Shown one piece after another: positions 37,930 through 49,130 of a stretch of 64,000 nt of DNA. Made by a program: the position numbers and the translations under genes. Position 1 is the first letter of the stretch, and every line of letters begins with the position of its first letter. The stretch covers positions 309,491 to 373,490 of the forward strand of contig JAIXSQ010000004.1 of the NCBI GenBank assembly GCA_027484575.1, given 5' to 3'. Origin of the DNA: Comamonadaceae bacterium. GTDB taxonomy: Bacteria; Pseudomonadota; Gammaproteobacteria; Burkholderiales; Burkholderiaceae_C. The notes below the pieces were generated by a model. The model saw only the letters and a program-made list of their open reading frames with translations, did not search any database and was not told where the DNA came from.

Positions 37930-38355
37930 TCAGCGGGAGTAGACGTTCATGCCGGGGAAGAAGAACGCGACTTCGACGGCCGCGGTCTCGGGGGCGTCGG
38001 AGCCGTGCACGGCGTTGGCGTCGATGCTGTCGGCGAAGTCGGCGCGGATGGTGCCCTTCTCGGCCTTCTTGGGATCGGTCGCGCCCATCAGCTCGCGGTT
38101 CTTCAGGATCGCGTTCTCGCCCTCGAGCACCTGGATCATCACCGGGCCGGAGATCATGAAGTCGACCAGGTCCTTGAAGAACGGGCGGGCCTTGTGCACG
38201 GCGTAGAACTGCTCGGCTTCCTGGCGCGACAGGTGGGCCATCCGGGCGGCGATGACCTTCAGGCCGGCGCCTTCGAAGCGGGCGTAGATCTGGCCGATCA
38301 CGTTCTTGGCCACCGCGTCGGGCTTGATGATGGAAAGGGTGCGTTCGATCGCCAT
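37930..38355 (-). CDS. ndk: Nucleoside diphosphate kinase
   Basis: A 141-residue enzyme that balances nucleoside triphosphates by ping-pong phosphate transfer. The phospho-histidine is His117 in NAVHGSD, and the N-terminus [12 protein letters not shown] is typical. It is the first gene of the 17-gene minus-strand run, with the putative promoter element at 38458-38463 upstream giving a leader of roughly 95 bases. Standard length. Confidence 0.98.
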   Translation of the reverse strand: MAIERTLSIIKPDAVAKNVIGQIYARFEGAGLKVIAARMAHLSRQEAEQFYAVHKARPFFKDLVDFMISGPVMIQVLEGENAILKNRELMGATDPKKAEKGTIRADFADSIDANAVHGSDAPETAAVEVAFFFPGMNVYSR

Positions 38356-38457
38356 GTCGTTCTTCCTGGATGCGTTGGGGGAATGGACCTGCCGGCGCAG
38401 CGGCTCCAGGCCGGATGGTGGAGCGCGCGCGGGCGGGAAAGTTCGGGAAAGCCCGGC

Positions 38458-38463
38458 ATTTTA
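38458..38463 (-). promoter_or_regulatory. Putative ndk promoter (-10 TAAAAT)
   Basis: Minus-strand TAAAAT (38463-38458) is the only AT-rich hexamer in the gap between rluB and ndk. It would start the long operon about 95 bp before ndk. The -35 region is not recognisable. Confidence 0.4.
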
Positions 38464-38473
38464 ACCGGGTGTA

Positions 38474-38498
38474 CAGGCCCTGCCGGGGGGCGGGCCTG
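38474..38498 (-). terminator. Hairpin downstream of rluB
   Basis: CAGGCCC at 38474-38480 pairs with GGGCCTG at 38492-38498 across an 11-nt loop, nine bases past the rluB stop. No T-tract follows, so termination is only probable. Confidence 0.45.
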
Positions 38499-38506
38499 AC
38501 GGCTGC

Positions 38507-39934
38507 TCAGCGGGAGCGTCCGCCGCCGCCGCCGCGACGGCCACCGCCGCCGCTGTTGCCACCACCACCGCCGCCACCGCCACCGCGGCGGGGTCCACCG
38601 CCCGTGCCGCCCTGGCGCTGGCGCATGAAGCTGTCCGCACCGATGTAGCCGAACGAGGTCTTCATCGGATCGGGCTGGCTGTTGCTGCCACTACCGCCGC
38701 CGGCACCGCCGCCGCCCTTGGCGCGGCGCTGCTGGCCCTGGCCCTGCCCCTGGCCCTTGCCGAAGGGCTGCGGATCGCGCGGGCGGCTGGCATCGGGACG
38801 CGGGCCGCCGCTGCGGTTGCCGCGGCGTCGGTTGTTGGCACCGCCGCCCCTGCGCTCGCCACCGCCCTGCTCCGCCTGCGGCACGGGCAGGCCGGCGGCG
38901 TCGGTGAGCGCGCGGATGTCGCGCTCGTCCAGTTCCATCCACGCGCCGCGCTTGAGGCCGCGGGGCAGCACCATAGCGCCGTAGCGGATGCGGATCAGCC
39001 GGCTGACCGCATGGCCCAGCGCCTCGAACAGGCGCCGCACCTCGCGGTTGCGGCCTTCGGAGATCGTCACCCGGTACCAGGTGTTGGCCCCCTCGCCGCC
39101 GCCGTCCTCGATCGAGCCGAACTGCGCCTTGCCGTCCTCGAGCGTCACGCCCTCGAGCAGGCGCTGTTTCTCCTCGGCCGACAGCGCACCGAGCACGCGC
39201 ACGGCGTACTCGCGCTCCAGCCCGAAGCGCGGGTGCATCAGGCGGTTGGCCAGTTCGCCCGAGCTGGTGAACAGCAGCAGGCCTTCGGTGTTCAGGTCCA
39301 GCCGCCCGACGGACTGCCACTTGCCGTGCTGCAGCCGCGGCAGCTTGCGGAAGACGGTGGGCCGGTTCTGCGGGTCGTCGTGCGAGACCACCTCGCCCAC
39401 CGGCTTGTGGTAGGCCAGAACCCGGGCCGCGGGCGGCGCGATGCGCACCTTGATCGGCTTGCCGTTGACCTTGATCGAGTCGCCGTACTGGATGCGCTGG
39501 CCCACGTGCGCAGGCTCGTTGTTGACGGAGATGCGGCCCTCGAGGATCAGCTGCTCCATCTCCAGCCGCGAGCCCAGCCCGGCCTGCGCCAGCACCTTGT
39601 GCAGCTTGGGGGCATCGGCCTGCGGCGCCAGCACGCGCTTGCCGCCCGCGGCATCGCGGGGCGCGGCCTCGTCGGCGTCGTAGCGGCCGGAGACCACGTC
39701 CTCGAAGCGCACCGGCTCGGCCGGCGGGGCTGCGACCCGCGAGGCCCGGTCGCCGTCGTCGTCGCCCTCCTCGTCGTCGTCGCGCTCGAGGTCCTCGTCG
39801 GACTGGTCCTCGGCACCGCCCGCTGGGGCCGGCGCTTGCGCGGACGGCACGGGGGCACCCGCAGGTGCGGCAGCCGGCGGGGTGCCTTGCTCGGTGGGAA
39901 CGGCCGCGGGCAGCTTGGGATCTTCAGGGGTCAT
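38507..39934 (-). CDS. rluB: 23S rRNA pseudouridine synthase RluB, with long Gly/Arg tail
   Basis: A 475-residue pseudouridine synthase of the RsuA family, expected to modify U2605 of 23S rRNA. After an acidic N-terminal extension of about 100 residues ([16 protein letters not shown]) come an S4 RNA-binding domain ([14 protein letters not shown]) and the catalytic domain with the active Asp in [11 protein letters not shown]. The last 110 residues or so are low-complexity, Gly/Arg/Asn/Gln-rich, and probably an unstructured RNA-binding tail. RluE or RluF type specificity is less likely given the neighbouring scpB. It starts 16 bp after the scpB stop. Confidence 0.92.
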   Translation of the reverse strand: MTPEDPKLPAAVPTEQGTPPAAAPAGAPVPSAQAPAPAGGAEDQSDEDLERDDDEEGDDDGDRASRVAAPPAEPVRFEDVVSGRYDADEAAPRDAAGGKRVLAPQADAPKLHKVLAQAGLGSRLEMEQLILEGRISVNNEPAHVGQRIQYGDSIKVNGKPIKVRIAPPAARVLAYHKPVGEVVSHDDPQNRPTVFRKLPRLQHGKWQSVGRLDLNTEGLLLFTSSGELANRLMHPRFGLEREYAVRVLGALSAEEKQRLLEGVTLEDGKAQFGSIEDGGGEGANTWYRVTISEGRNREVRRLFEALGHAVSRLIRIRYGAMVLPRGLKRGAWMELDERDIRALTDAAGLPVPQAEQGGGERRGGGANNRRRGNRSGGPRPDASRPRDPQPFGKGQGQGQGQQRRAKGGGGAGGGSGSNSQPDPMKTSFGYIGADSFMRQRQGGTGGGPRRGGGGGGGGGNSGGGGRRGGGGGRSR

Positions 39935-39950
39935 GCGTGGGACAGACAGG

Positions 39951-40739
<789 letters not shown>

Positions 40740-40779
40740 GTCGTGCGGTCTTCCTGGTGCGCGCCGCGGGGGCGCTGCT

Positions 40780-41889
40780 TCACTCGGGGGATCCGGTGCG
40801 GGAGGTGGAGGCGTCGCGCGCCGCGGCCGGGGGACGCGGGGACCGGGTGGCCGGCGGCTGGGCACCGGGGGCGGACGCTGGAGCCGGATTGTAATGCAGC
40901 CCCCAGTGCGCCACCGCGGCCGCGACGTCGGCCGGCAGCGGGCTGCGCAGGTCGATCGCCTCGCCCGTCACCGGGTGGGTGAAGGCGAGCCGCGCCGCGT
41001 GCAGCGCCTGGCGGGCGATGCCCTGCGACTGGCCGCCGTACAACGCGTCCCCCACCAGCGGATGCCCCAGGTGCGCCATGTGCACCCGGATCTGGTGGGT
41101 GCGGCCGGTGTGCAGGCTGGCCTCGACCAGGCAGGCCCGCTCGTTGCCCTCCAGCAGCGCGAACGTGGTCATGGCCGGCTTGCCCGGCTGCAGCGCCAGG
41201 TCCACCACGGCCATGCGCAGCCGGTTGCGCGCATCGCGGCCGACCGCGGCATCGACGGTGCGCGGTGACGGCCCGCTCCAGCGCCCGTGGCCCAGCGCGA
41301 GGTACTGGCGGCGCACCTCGCGCGCGGCGATCGCGCGCACCAGGGCGTCCATCGCGGCGCGGGTGCGCGCCACCACCATCAGGCCGCTGGTGTCCTTGTC
41401 CAGCCGGTGCACGATCCCGGCCCGCGGCAGCGCCGCCGCGGCCGCGTCGCGCCCCAGCAGCGCGTTGAGCAGGGTGCCGCTCCAGTTCCCCGGCGCGGGA
41501 TGCACGACCAGGCCGGCCGGCTTGTCGACGACGAGCAGGTGTGCGTCCTCGTGCACGACGGCCAGCGGGATCGCTTCGGGACGGAACGCCTGGCTCTGGG
41601 GCGTGGGCCGCAGCTCGACCTCCAGCGCATCGCCGGCCTTGACGCGGTGCGCGGCGCGCGCGACCGGCCGCCCCTGCAACCGCACCGCGCCGGCCTCGAG
41701 CAGCTGCTGCAGGAAGCTGCGGGAGAACTCGGGCACCAGCGTGGCGAGCGCGCGGTCCACCCGCTCGCCGTGCAGGTCCGCCGGCACCTGCACCGCGCGC
41801 AGCTCCGCGTCGGCGATGCCGGTGTCGGGCTCGTCGTCCGGGGCGTCCGGCTCGGGACCCCCTCCTATAATCGTCCGGCCCTGTTTCAA
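40780..41889 (-). CDS. rluD: 23S rRNA pseudouridine synthase RluD
   Basis: An enzyme of about 369 residues that makes pseudouridines 1911, 1915 and 1917 in helix 69 of 23S rRNA. It has an N-terminal S4 domain ([21 protein letters not shown]), the catalytic Asp in [13 protein letters not shown] and the RluA-family segment [11 protein letters not shown]. The first codon is uncertain: TTG 41889 gives the longest form, but the AGGAGGGGG at 41858-41866 suggests a start further inside. The gene is divergent from bamD, as in many proteobacteria. Confidence 0.93.
   Translation of the reverse strand: MKQGRTIIGGGPEPDAPDDEPDTGIADAELRAVQVPADLHGERVDRALATLVPEFSRSFLQQLLEAGAVRLQGRPVARAAHRVKAGDALEVELRPTPQSQAFRPEAIPLAVVHEDAHLLVVDKPAGLVVHPAPGNWSGTLLNALLGRDAAAAALPRAGIVHRLDKDTSGLMVVARTRAAMDALVRAIAAREVRRQYLALGHGRWSGPSPRTVDAAVGRDARNRLRMAVVDLALQPGKPAMTTFALLEGNERACLVEASLHTGRTHQIRVHMAHLGHPLVGDALYGGQSQGIARQALHAARLAFTHPVTGEAIDLRSPLPADVAAAVAHWGLHYNPAPASAPGAQPPATRSPRPPAAARDASTSRTGSPE
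41866..41871 (+). promoter_or_regulatory. bamD -10 promoter element (TATAAT)
   Basis: A perfect TATAAT at 41866-41871, 33 bp before ATG 41905. The -35 position (GCGTCC with 17-bp spacing) is poor. The element lies inside the first codons of divergent rluD. AAGAAGGT about ten bases before the bamD start is its ribosome binding site. Confidence 0.55.
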
Positions 41890-41904
41890 GAAGGTCTGCG
41901 CTTC

Positions 41905-42708
41905 ATGCTTCGAGCGAAATTATCGTGCCTGGCCGTCGTGGCCCTCGTGCTGGCCGGCTGCGCCTCCAAGCCCGAGACCGACCGCACGACCAACATGAGC
42001 CCGCAACGGCTCTACGCCGAGGCGCGCGAGGAGATGGGCAACGGTGGCTGGGACAAGGCCATCCCGCTGTTCGAGCGGCTCGAGGGCCGCGCCGCCGGCA
42101 CGCCGCTGGCCCAGCAGGCACAGATCGAGCGCGCCTATGCCCACTACCGCAACGGCGACCCGGCGCAGGCCGTCGCCACGCTCGACCGTTTCCTGCGGCT
42201 GCACCCCGCCAGCCCCGGCGTCGACTACGCCCTGTACCTCAAGGGCCTGGTCAACTTCAACGACAACCTGGGCATGCTGTCGTCCATCACGCAGCAGGAC
42301 CTGTCCGAGCGTGACCAGAAGGCTGCCAAGGAGTCCTTCGAGGCCTTCCGCGAGCTGGTGCAGCGCTTCCCCGATTCGCGCTACACCCCCGACGGCCGGG
42401 CGCGCATGACGTACATCGTCAACTCGCTGGCGCAGTACGAAGTGCACGTGGCCCGCTACTACTACAGCCGCGGCGCCTATGTCGCGGCGATCAGCCGCGC
42501 CCAGTTGGCGCTGACCGACTACCAGGACGTCCCCGCGCAGGAAGAGGCGCTGTTCCTGCTGATGAAGTCCTACGACGCGCTGGGCATGGCCCAGCTGCGC
42601 GACGACAGCCGCCGCGTGCTCGAACGCACCTACCCCGGCAGCGACTTCCTGACCCTGGGCCGCCGCGCGCCCCGCACCAGCGGCTCGCCCTGGTGGAAGT
42701 TCTGGTGA
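41905..42708 (+). CDS. bamD: Outer membrane assembly lipoprotein BamD
   Basis: A 267-residue essential BAM-complex lipoprotein. The signal peptide ends in the lipobox LAGC with Cys18 as the acylated residue. Five TPR motifs follow, such as ARIEMGNGGW-type helices and FEAFRELVQRFPDSRY, which with RYYYSRGAYVAAI is diagnostic. BamD binds BamA and reads the C-terminal signal of outer-membrane proteins. The gene order rluD-bamD, divergent, is conserved in proteobacteria. It converges on the helicase gene with an 11-bp gap. Confidence 0.95.
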   Translation: MLRAKLSCLAVVALVLAGCASKPETDRTTNMSPQRLYAEAREEMGNGGWDKAIPLFERLEGRAAGTPLAQQAQIERAYAHYRNGDPAQAVATLDRFLRLHPASPGVDYALYLKGLVNFNDNLGMLSSITQQDLSERDQKAAKESFEAFRELVQRFPDSRYTPDGRARMTYIVNSLAQYEVHVARYYYSRGAYVAAISRAQLALTDYQDVPAQEEALFLLMKSYDALGMAQLRDDSRRVLERTYPGSDFLTLGRRAPRTSGSPWWKFW

Positions 42709-42719
42709 GGCCGGCGGGC

Positions 42720-44834
42720 TCAGCCCGTCCCTGAGGCCCGCGGCCCCTGCCCCGCGGCCAGCGCGTCCAGCGCCGCATCGAAGGCCGCCGCATCCGCCAG
42801 CCGGTGCATCGGTGGCAGCGCCGCCAGCAGCCGCCGGCCGTAGCCCATGCCCGCCAGGCGGGTGTCGCACACCACCAGCACGCCGCGGTCGTCCTCGCTG
42901 CGGATCAGGCGGCCCGCGCCCTGCTTCAAGGCCACCGCGGCTTCGGGGATGAAGTAGTCGGCGAACGCGCTGCGCCCTTCCAGCTCCAGCCGCTGGCTGC
43001 GCGCCTCGACCAGCGGGTCGCCCGGGGGCGGGAACGGCAGCTTGTCGATCACCACCAGCTGCAGCGCCGCCCCCGGCACGTCCACGCCCTCCCAGAACGA
43101 GGCCGACGCCACCAGCAGGCACCCCGGCCGTCCTGGCCCGGCGCCCTCGCGGAACCGCTCGACCAGCCGCCGCTTGGGCCACTGGCCCTGCACCAGCACC
43201 TCCAGCGCCGGGTCGCCGTCGAAGCGCCGCTGCAGGGCCTCGCCGATGGCGCGCAGCGCGCGCAAGGTGGTGGTGAGCACCATGGTCCGCCCGCCCAGCC
43301 GGCGCGCCGCATCGCCGGCCAGCGCGGCCACGGCGGCGGGATGGCCGGGGTCGGCCGGCTTGGGCAGGGCCCGCGGCAGCCACAAGGCCGCCTGCGCCGG
43401 GTAATCGAAGGGGCTGCCCACGCGCAGCACCTGCGCGTCGTCGAGCCCGCAGGGGCCGGTGAACCACGACAGCTTCGCATCGTCGCCCAGCGTCGCCGAC
43501 GTGAAGATCCAGGCGCGCCGGTCGTCTTCGGGCGGCGGCGCGGGCGCGGCGGCGTCGGCGTCCTGCCAGGGCGCCTCGTCCTGCCAGGCGGCATCGCCCT
43601 GCCCGGCCGGCGCGGCCGGCGCGGCGTCGGCCGGCCGGTGCAGCAGCCGGCTGCGCACCGTCTGCGCGATGTCCAGCGGCGACTCGACAAGGCGCAGCTG
43701 CAGGCCGGCCTCGGCCCAGCGCACCGCGCCGGGCGCACAGGCGCCGGCGAAGCGGCGCGCGCGCCCGGCCAGCGTGGCGGCGCGCTCCTGCAGCCGGGCG
43801 AAGTCGGGCGCGATCTCGCTGACCGTGCCCAGCCCCTCGGCCGCACGCTCCAGCGCCTGGGCCACCTCGCCCAGGGCCTGCTGCCAGGCCGCCGGCGCGA
43901 TGCCTTCGGGCGCCTCGCCGCTCCAGCGCAGGCGCCCGCCCGCACTGCCGCCACCCGCGGCCAGCCGCAGGTCGCGCGCGGCACGCTCGCAGCCGGCGGC
44001 CAGCTGCTGCCAGTCGACCAGGCCCCGGGCCAGTTGCAGGCCGGTGGCCAGCAGGTCGCGGGTGAAGTCCAGCAGCTGTCCCGTGCCCAGCTGCTGGCCG
44101 AGGAACTGCACGCCGGTCTCGTTCAGCTGGTGCGCCTCGTCGAACACCGCCACCCGCACGGAGGGCAGCAGTTCGGCCATGCCGGACTCGCGCACCGCCA
44201 GGTCGGCGAAGAACAGGTGGTGGTTGACCACCACCACGTCGGCGGCCAGGGCCTCGCGGCGCGCCTGGTGCACGTGGCAGCCCCGGAACCGCGGGCAGCC
44301 GGACCCCAGGCAGTTCTCGCGGGTGGAGGTGGCCAGGGGGATGGCCGGGGAGCGCTCGTCCAGGCCGGGCAGCTCCGCCAGGTCGCCACTGCGCGTGGCC
44401 TGGGCCCACAGCTCGATGCGCGCCAGCGTCGCGGCCACGGTGCGGTCGCCACCGGCGCCGCCCTGGCGGGCCTGCTCCAGCCGGTGCAGGCACAGGTAGC
44501 TGGCACGGCCCTTGAGCAGGGCCAGCCGGCGCGGCAGGGCCAGGGCCTCGAGCAGCCGCGGCAGGTCGCGGCCGAACAGCTGGTCCTGCAGGGTCTTGGT
44601 GGCGGTGGACACGAGCACCCGCTCGCCGGACAGCAGCGCCGGCACCAGGTAGGCGTAGGTCTTGCCCACCCCCGTGCCGGCCTCGACGACGAGCGCCCCG
44701 CCGGTGTCGATGGTGCGGGCCACCGCCAGGGCCATCGCGGTCTGGCCCTCGCGCGGGCGGAACGCCTCGGCCGCGCCGCCGAGCACTCCGCCGGCCGCGA
44801 AGGCGCCGGCGACCGCGTCCTCGAGCGGGCTCAC
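42720..44834 (-). CDS. ATP-dependent DNA helicase, DinG/YoaA family
   Basis: A 704-residue XPD-like 5'-3' helicase. Walker A EAGTGVGKT (51-59), DEAH at 232-235, and four cluster cysteines at 115, 175, 180 and 186 fit the iron-sulfur helicases. The C-terminus has GRLIRSEDDRGVLVVCD, the family motif VI. It lacks the exonuclease domain of some DinG proteins and resembles YoaA, which works with the clamp loader in E. coli to repair damaged forks. GTG 44834 overlaps the stop of the upstream small gene. A second, different helicase of the same superfamily lies at 1723-4080. Confidence 0.9.
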   Translation of the reverse strand: MSPLEDAVAGAFAAGGVLGGAAEAFRPREGQTAMALAVARTIDTGGALVVEAGTGVGKTYAYLVPALLSGERVLVSTATKTLQDQLFGRDLPRLLEALALPRRLALLKGRASYLCLHRLEQARQGGAGGDRTVAATLARIELWAQATRSGDLAELPGLDERSPAIPLATSTRENCLGSGCPRFRGCHVHQARREALAADVVVVNHHLFFADLAVRESGMAELLPSVRVAVFDEAHQLNETGVQFLGQQLGTGQLLDFTRDLLATGLQLARGLVDWQQLAAGCERAARDLRLAAGGGSAGGRLRWSGEAPEGIAPAAWQQALGEVAQALERAAEGLGTVSEIAPDFARLQERAATLAGRARRFAGACAPGAVRWAEAGLQLRLVESPLDIAQTVRSRLLHRPADAAPAAPAGQGDAAWQDEAPWQDADAAAPAPPPEDDRRAWIFTSATLGDDAKLSWFTGPCGLDDAQVLRVGSPFDYPAQAALWLPRALPKPADPGHPAAVAALAGDAARRLGGRTMVLTTTLRALRAIGEALQRRFDGDPALEVLVQGQWPKRRLVERFREGAGPGRPGCLLVASASFWEGVDVPGAALQLVVIDKLPFPPPGDPLVEARSQRLELEGRSAFADYFIPEAAVALKQGAGRLIRSEDDRGVLVVCDTRLAGMGYGRRLLAALPPMHRLADAAAFDAALDALAAGQGPRASGTG

Positions 44835-45034
44835 GCGGGCTCTTGCGGGTCCAGGCTGCGCTCGAGCCGGCCGATGGCGTCGCGCAGGGCGAGGCGGCGC
44901 TTCTTGAGGCGGCGCAGCAGCAGCTCGTCGACGGGCGCGGCCTGGGCCGCGCGGTCGATCAGGGCGTCGAGGTCGGCATGCTCGATGCGCAGCTCGATCA
45001 GGCGCCGCTCGGGCGAGTGCAGGTTGTTGTCCAA
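44831..45034 (-). CDS. YdcH/DUF465 family small protein, 67 aa
   Basis: A short helical protein with the DUF465 pattern LIELRIEHADLDALIDRAA and LLRRLKKRRLALRDAIGRLE, a likely helical hairpin. There is no ATG in a suitable place; TTG 45034 starts it (LDNNLHSPE). Its stop overlaps the helicase GTG (GTGA), so both are translated together. The function of the family is unknown. Confidence 0.85.
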   Translation of the reverse strand: MDNNLHSPERRLIELRIEHADLDALIDRAAQAAPVDELLLRRLKKRRLALRDAIGRLERSLDPQEPA

Positions 45035-45088
45035 GGGTCGGGCGCCCGGGCAGGCGCGACAGGCGTGGGTGGCAGCGGGCAAGGCGCC

Positions 45089-45094
45089 GATAAT
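45089..45094 (+). promoter_or_regulatory. Putative -10 (GATAAT) of the phosphatase gene
   Basis: GATAAT at 45089-45094 lies 51 bp before ATG 45146 in the divergent gap with the DUF465 gene. No good -35 is visible. Confidence 0.35.
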
Positions 45095-45145
45095 ACGGGT
45101 CCTCAGGGATTCCAACGAGCGGCCCACCCGCCGAGCACCACCACC

Positions 45146-45907
45146 ATGGCCAAAGGCTACCGACTCACTGCCGCGACAGGCATCCACAAGGGCGACCGCG
45201 AATACCAGCAGGACCAGGTGCTGCTGATGCCGCATCCCCGCACGCCCGGCTGCGTGCTCGGCGTCGTCGCCGACGGCATGGGCGGACGCAGCGGTGGCCG
45301 CAAGGCGTCGGACCAGGTCATGATGACCGCCAAGCAGCTGTTCGAGCGCTACTCGCCCGAGCACGACGACGCGCCCACGATGCTGCAGCAGGTGGTCAAG
45401 GAGGCGCACCTGGTGATCAAGCTGACGGCCATCTCCGCCGAGCAGGAGCCGCACAGCACGATCGCGGCCTTCCTGATCAACCCCGCCGGCGACTGCCACT
45501 GGGTGCATGCCGGCGACTCGCGCATCTACCACTACCACGGCGGCAAGCTGGTGCGGCGCACGCTCGACCACTCCTACGTCCAGACCCTGGTGGCGGCCGG
45601 CCAGATCACCGAGGAAGAGGCCAACGTGCATCCGCAGTCCAACATCCTCATGGGCTGCCTGGGCGCCGAGGACGATCCGCCGGCCGACCTGCACAGCATC
45701 ACGCAGCTGCGCCCGGGCGACGTGCTGCTGGCCTGCAGCGACGGCGTGTGGCACTACTTCAGCCCCACCGAGCTGGGCTCGGTGCTCGCCTCGCTCTCGC
45801 CGCGCGAGGCCAGCGAGTTCCTGATCGAGAAGGCCCGCTCGCGCGCGCGCGGCGGCGGCGACAACCTGTCGCTGGCGATCGTCAAGCTCGAACCGCTGGG
45901 CGCCTGA
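45146..45907 (+). CDS. PP2C-type serine/threonine protein phosphatase
   Basis: A 253-residue metal-dependent phosphatase without any membrane segment. Metal-binding motifs are DREYQQDQ (motif 1), VVADGMGGRSGG (motif 2), HAGDSRIYH, CSDGVW and GGGDNLSLAIV. This is a soluble single-domain enzyme of the PrpC/Stp1 type. No Ser/Thr kinase lies nearby, so the partner is unknown. It converges with the coiled-coil exported protein gene. It may dephosphorylate regulators or translation factors. Confidence 0.9.
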   Translation: MAKGYRLTAATGIHKGDREYQQDQVLLMPHPRTPGCVLGVVADGMGGRSGGRKASDQVMMTAKQLFERYSPEHDDAPTMLQQVVKEAHLVIKLTAISAEQEPHSTIAAFLINPAGDCHWVHAGDSRIYHYHGGKLVRRTLDHSYVQTLVAAGQITEEEANVHPQSNILMGCLGAEDDPPADLHSITQLRPGDVLLACSDGVWHYFSPTELGSVLASLSPREASEFLIEKARSRARGGGDNLSLAIVKLEPLGA

Positions 45908-45923
45908 CCACGCCCGCGGGGGC

Positions 45924-46535
45924 TCAGGGGGGCGTGGGCAGCGGCCTGGGCCGCGGGCCCGTGTCCTCGGCCTGGCGGCGCTGCAGGCGCTCGCGGCGCT
46001 CGGCCGCATCGCGCTGGCGCTCCTGGAACACGGCACGGTTGCCCGCTTCGTCCACGGGGGCCGGCGCCGGGCGCGCCTGCTGCGACTGCTGGCGTTGCGC
46101 GCGGCGGCCGGCCGCCGATGCGGCCTGCCGGGCATCCTCGGCCTTCTGGGCGGCGCGCTCCTCGCGCTCGCGGCTGTCCTGCAGGGCCTGCTGGCGCCGC
46201 GCCTCCTCCTCGCGCCGCCGCTCCTCGGACTGGCGCTCCTCGAGTTCGCGCAGGCGCAGCGCCGCGCGCTGCGAGCGCTCCTGGTCGTTCAGGGCGATCT
46301 CCTGCCGGCGCAGGTCGCCCATGATGCCGTTGTGCCGCGTGCGCACCTCGTCCAGGCAGGCATTGACGGCGAAGCGCTGGTAGCAGGTGCGCCGCTCCTG
46401 CAGGTGCAGCGCCTCCTGGCGTTCGCGCTGCTGCGCGATGCGCTCGCGCTCGGCGGCCATCCCGGCGGCATCCTGCGCCCACGCGAGCGCGGGCGCGACC
46501 AGCAGCGGCAGCAGGAGCAGTCGGGCGCGGTTCAT
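45924..46535 (-). CDS. Exported coiled-coil protein, 203 aa, unknown
   Basis: An unrecognised protein with a clear signal peptide (MNRARLLLLPLLVAPALAWA, cleavage after AWA) and a long charged coiled coil (RELEERQSEERRREEEARRQ and around, about residues 60-150). Two cysteines (51 and 60) may form a disulfide; the tail is Pro/Arg-rich. It is likely a periplasmic helical protein. ATG 46535 overlaps the zapE stop (ATGA), so the two genes are coupled, though nothing known links this protein with zapE. Confidence 0.7.
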   Translation of the reverse strand: MNRARLLLLPLLVAPALAWAQDAAGMAAERERIAQQRERQEALHLQERRTCYQRFAVNACLDEVRTRHNGIMGDLRRQEIALNDQERSQRAALRLRELEERQSEERRREEEARRQQALQDSREREERAAQKAEDARQAASAAGRRAQRQQSQQARPAPAPVDEAGNRAVFQERQRDAAERRERLQRRQAEDTGPRPRPLPTPP

Positions 46536-47632
46536 GTGAGCGAAGTGTCCACCGTCCGGCGTTCCAGCGCCAGGAACTCCGCCGACTGCATCTCGTTCAG
46601 GCGCGAGACCGTGCGCGGGAACTCGTGGGCCAGCGGGCCTTCGGTGTACAGCGCCTCGGGCGCCACCGCGGCCGACAGGATCAGCTTGACGCGCCGGTCG
46701 TACAGCACGTCCACCAGCCAGGTGAAGCGCCGGGCCTCCGACGCCATGTTGACCGGCATGTGCGGCACGTTCGACAGAAGTACCGTGTGGAACTGGCTGG
46801 CGATCTCCAGGTAGTCGTTCTGCGAGCGCGGCCCGCCGCACAGCGTGCGGAAGTCGAACCAGACCACCCCGCCGGCCTTGCGGCGGGCCCGGATCTGGCG
46901 CTGCTCGATGTGCAGCACCGGGTCCTCGTCCTGCGTCTCGGCCAGCTCGGTGAAGGCCTGGTCCATGGCCGCGTCGGCGCGCGCGCCCAGCGGCGTGTGG
47001 TACAGCTTGATGTGCTGCAGGGTGCGGCGCCGGTAGTCGGTGCCGTTGTCGACGTTGACCACCTCGAGATGCTGGTTGAGCAGCGCGATGGCCGGCAGGA
47101 TGCGGTCGCGGTGCAGGCCGTTGGGGTACAGGTCGTCCGGCTTGAAGTTCGAGGTGGTGACGAAGCCCACGCCGTTGTCGAACAGCGCCTGCAGCAGGCG
47201 GTGCAGGATCATCGCGTCGGTGATGTCCGCGACGTGGAACTCGTCGAAGCAGATCAGCTTGAACCGCTTGGCGATGCGCTCGCCCAGGGCATCGAGCGGG
47301 TTGACGGTGCCCTGCAGGTCGGCCAGCTCGCGGTGCACCTCGCGCATGAACTCGTGGAAGTGCAGGCGCGTCTTGCGGCGGATCGGGACCGCGTTGTAGA
47401 AGCAGTCCATCAGGAAGCTCTTGCCCCGCCCCACCCCGCCGTACATGTAGACGCCGCGCGGCACGTCCGGGTGGTTGATCAGCTTCTTGAGCGCGTTGGA
47501 TCGCTTGACCTTGTAGGCCGCCCACTCCTGCGCGCAGCGGTCCAGCGCCTCGACGGCGCGCAGCTGCGCGGGGTCGCTCGCGTAACCCCGCGCCTGCAGT
47601 TCGCTGTCGTAGGCCTCGCGGACAGCGCCCAC
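46532..47632 (-). CDS. zapE: Cell division protein ZapE (AFG1-like ATPase)
   Basis: A 366-residue ATPase of the AFG1/LACE1 family. Walker A is GGVGRGKS (65-72), Walker B LICFDEFHV. In E. coli ZapE is recruited to the division ring during stress and affects FtsZ bundles. The start is GTG 47632, right after the lpd stop, so it belongs to the 2-oxoglutarate dehydrogenase transcript, a frequent arrangement in betaproteobacteria. Length matches the family. Confidence 0.93.
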   Translation of the reverse strand: MGAVREAYDSELQARGYASDPAQLRAVEALDRCAQEWAAYKVKRSNALKKLINHPDVPRGVYMYGGVGRGKSFLMDCFYNAVPIRRKTRLHFHEFMREVHRELADLQGTVNPLDALGERIAKRFKLICFDEFHVADITDAMILHRLLQALFDNGVGFVTTSNFKPDDLYPNGLHRDRILPAIALLNQHLEVVNVDNGTDYRRRTLQHIKLYHTPLGARADAAMDQAFTELAETQDEDPVLHIEQRQIRARRKAGGVVWFDFRTLCGGPRSQNDYLEIASQFHTVLLSNVPHMPVNMASEARRFTWLVDVLYDRRVKLILSAAVAPEALYTEGPLAHEFPRTVSRLNEMQSAEFLALERRTVDTSLT

Positions 47633-47633
47633 G

Positions 47634-49064
<1,431 letters not shown>

Positions 49065-49081
49065 GATTCCCTCAATCGGTC

Positions 49082-49114
49082 GGGGACAGAGCACGCGATG
49101 CGTGGTCTGTCCCC
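49082..49114. repeat. Long inverted repeat between sucB and lpd (REP-like)
   Basis: GGGGACAGA (49082-49090) pairs with TCTGTCCCC (49106-49114); inside it, CACGC (49092-49096) pairs with GCGTG (49100-49104) around a GAT loop, leaving one G-G mismatch. The outer arms recall a GGTCTGTCCCC core I associate with dispersed palindromes in related genomes. No second copy is visible in the window. It may stabilise the 3' end of sucB mRNA. Confidence 0.6.
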
Positions 49115-49130
49115 AAGGTCCATCGAAACG

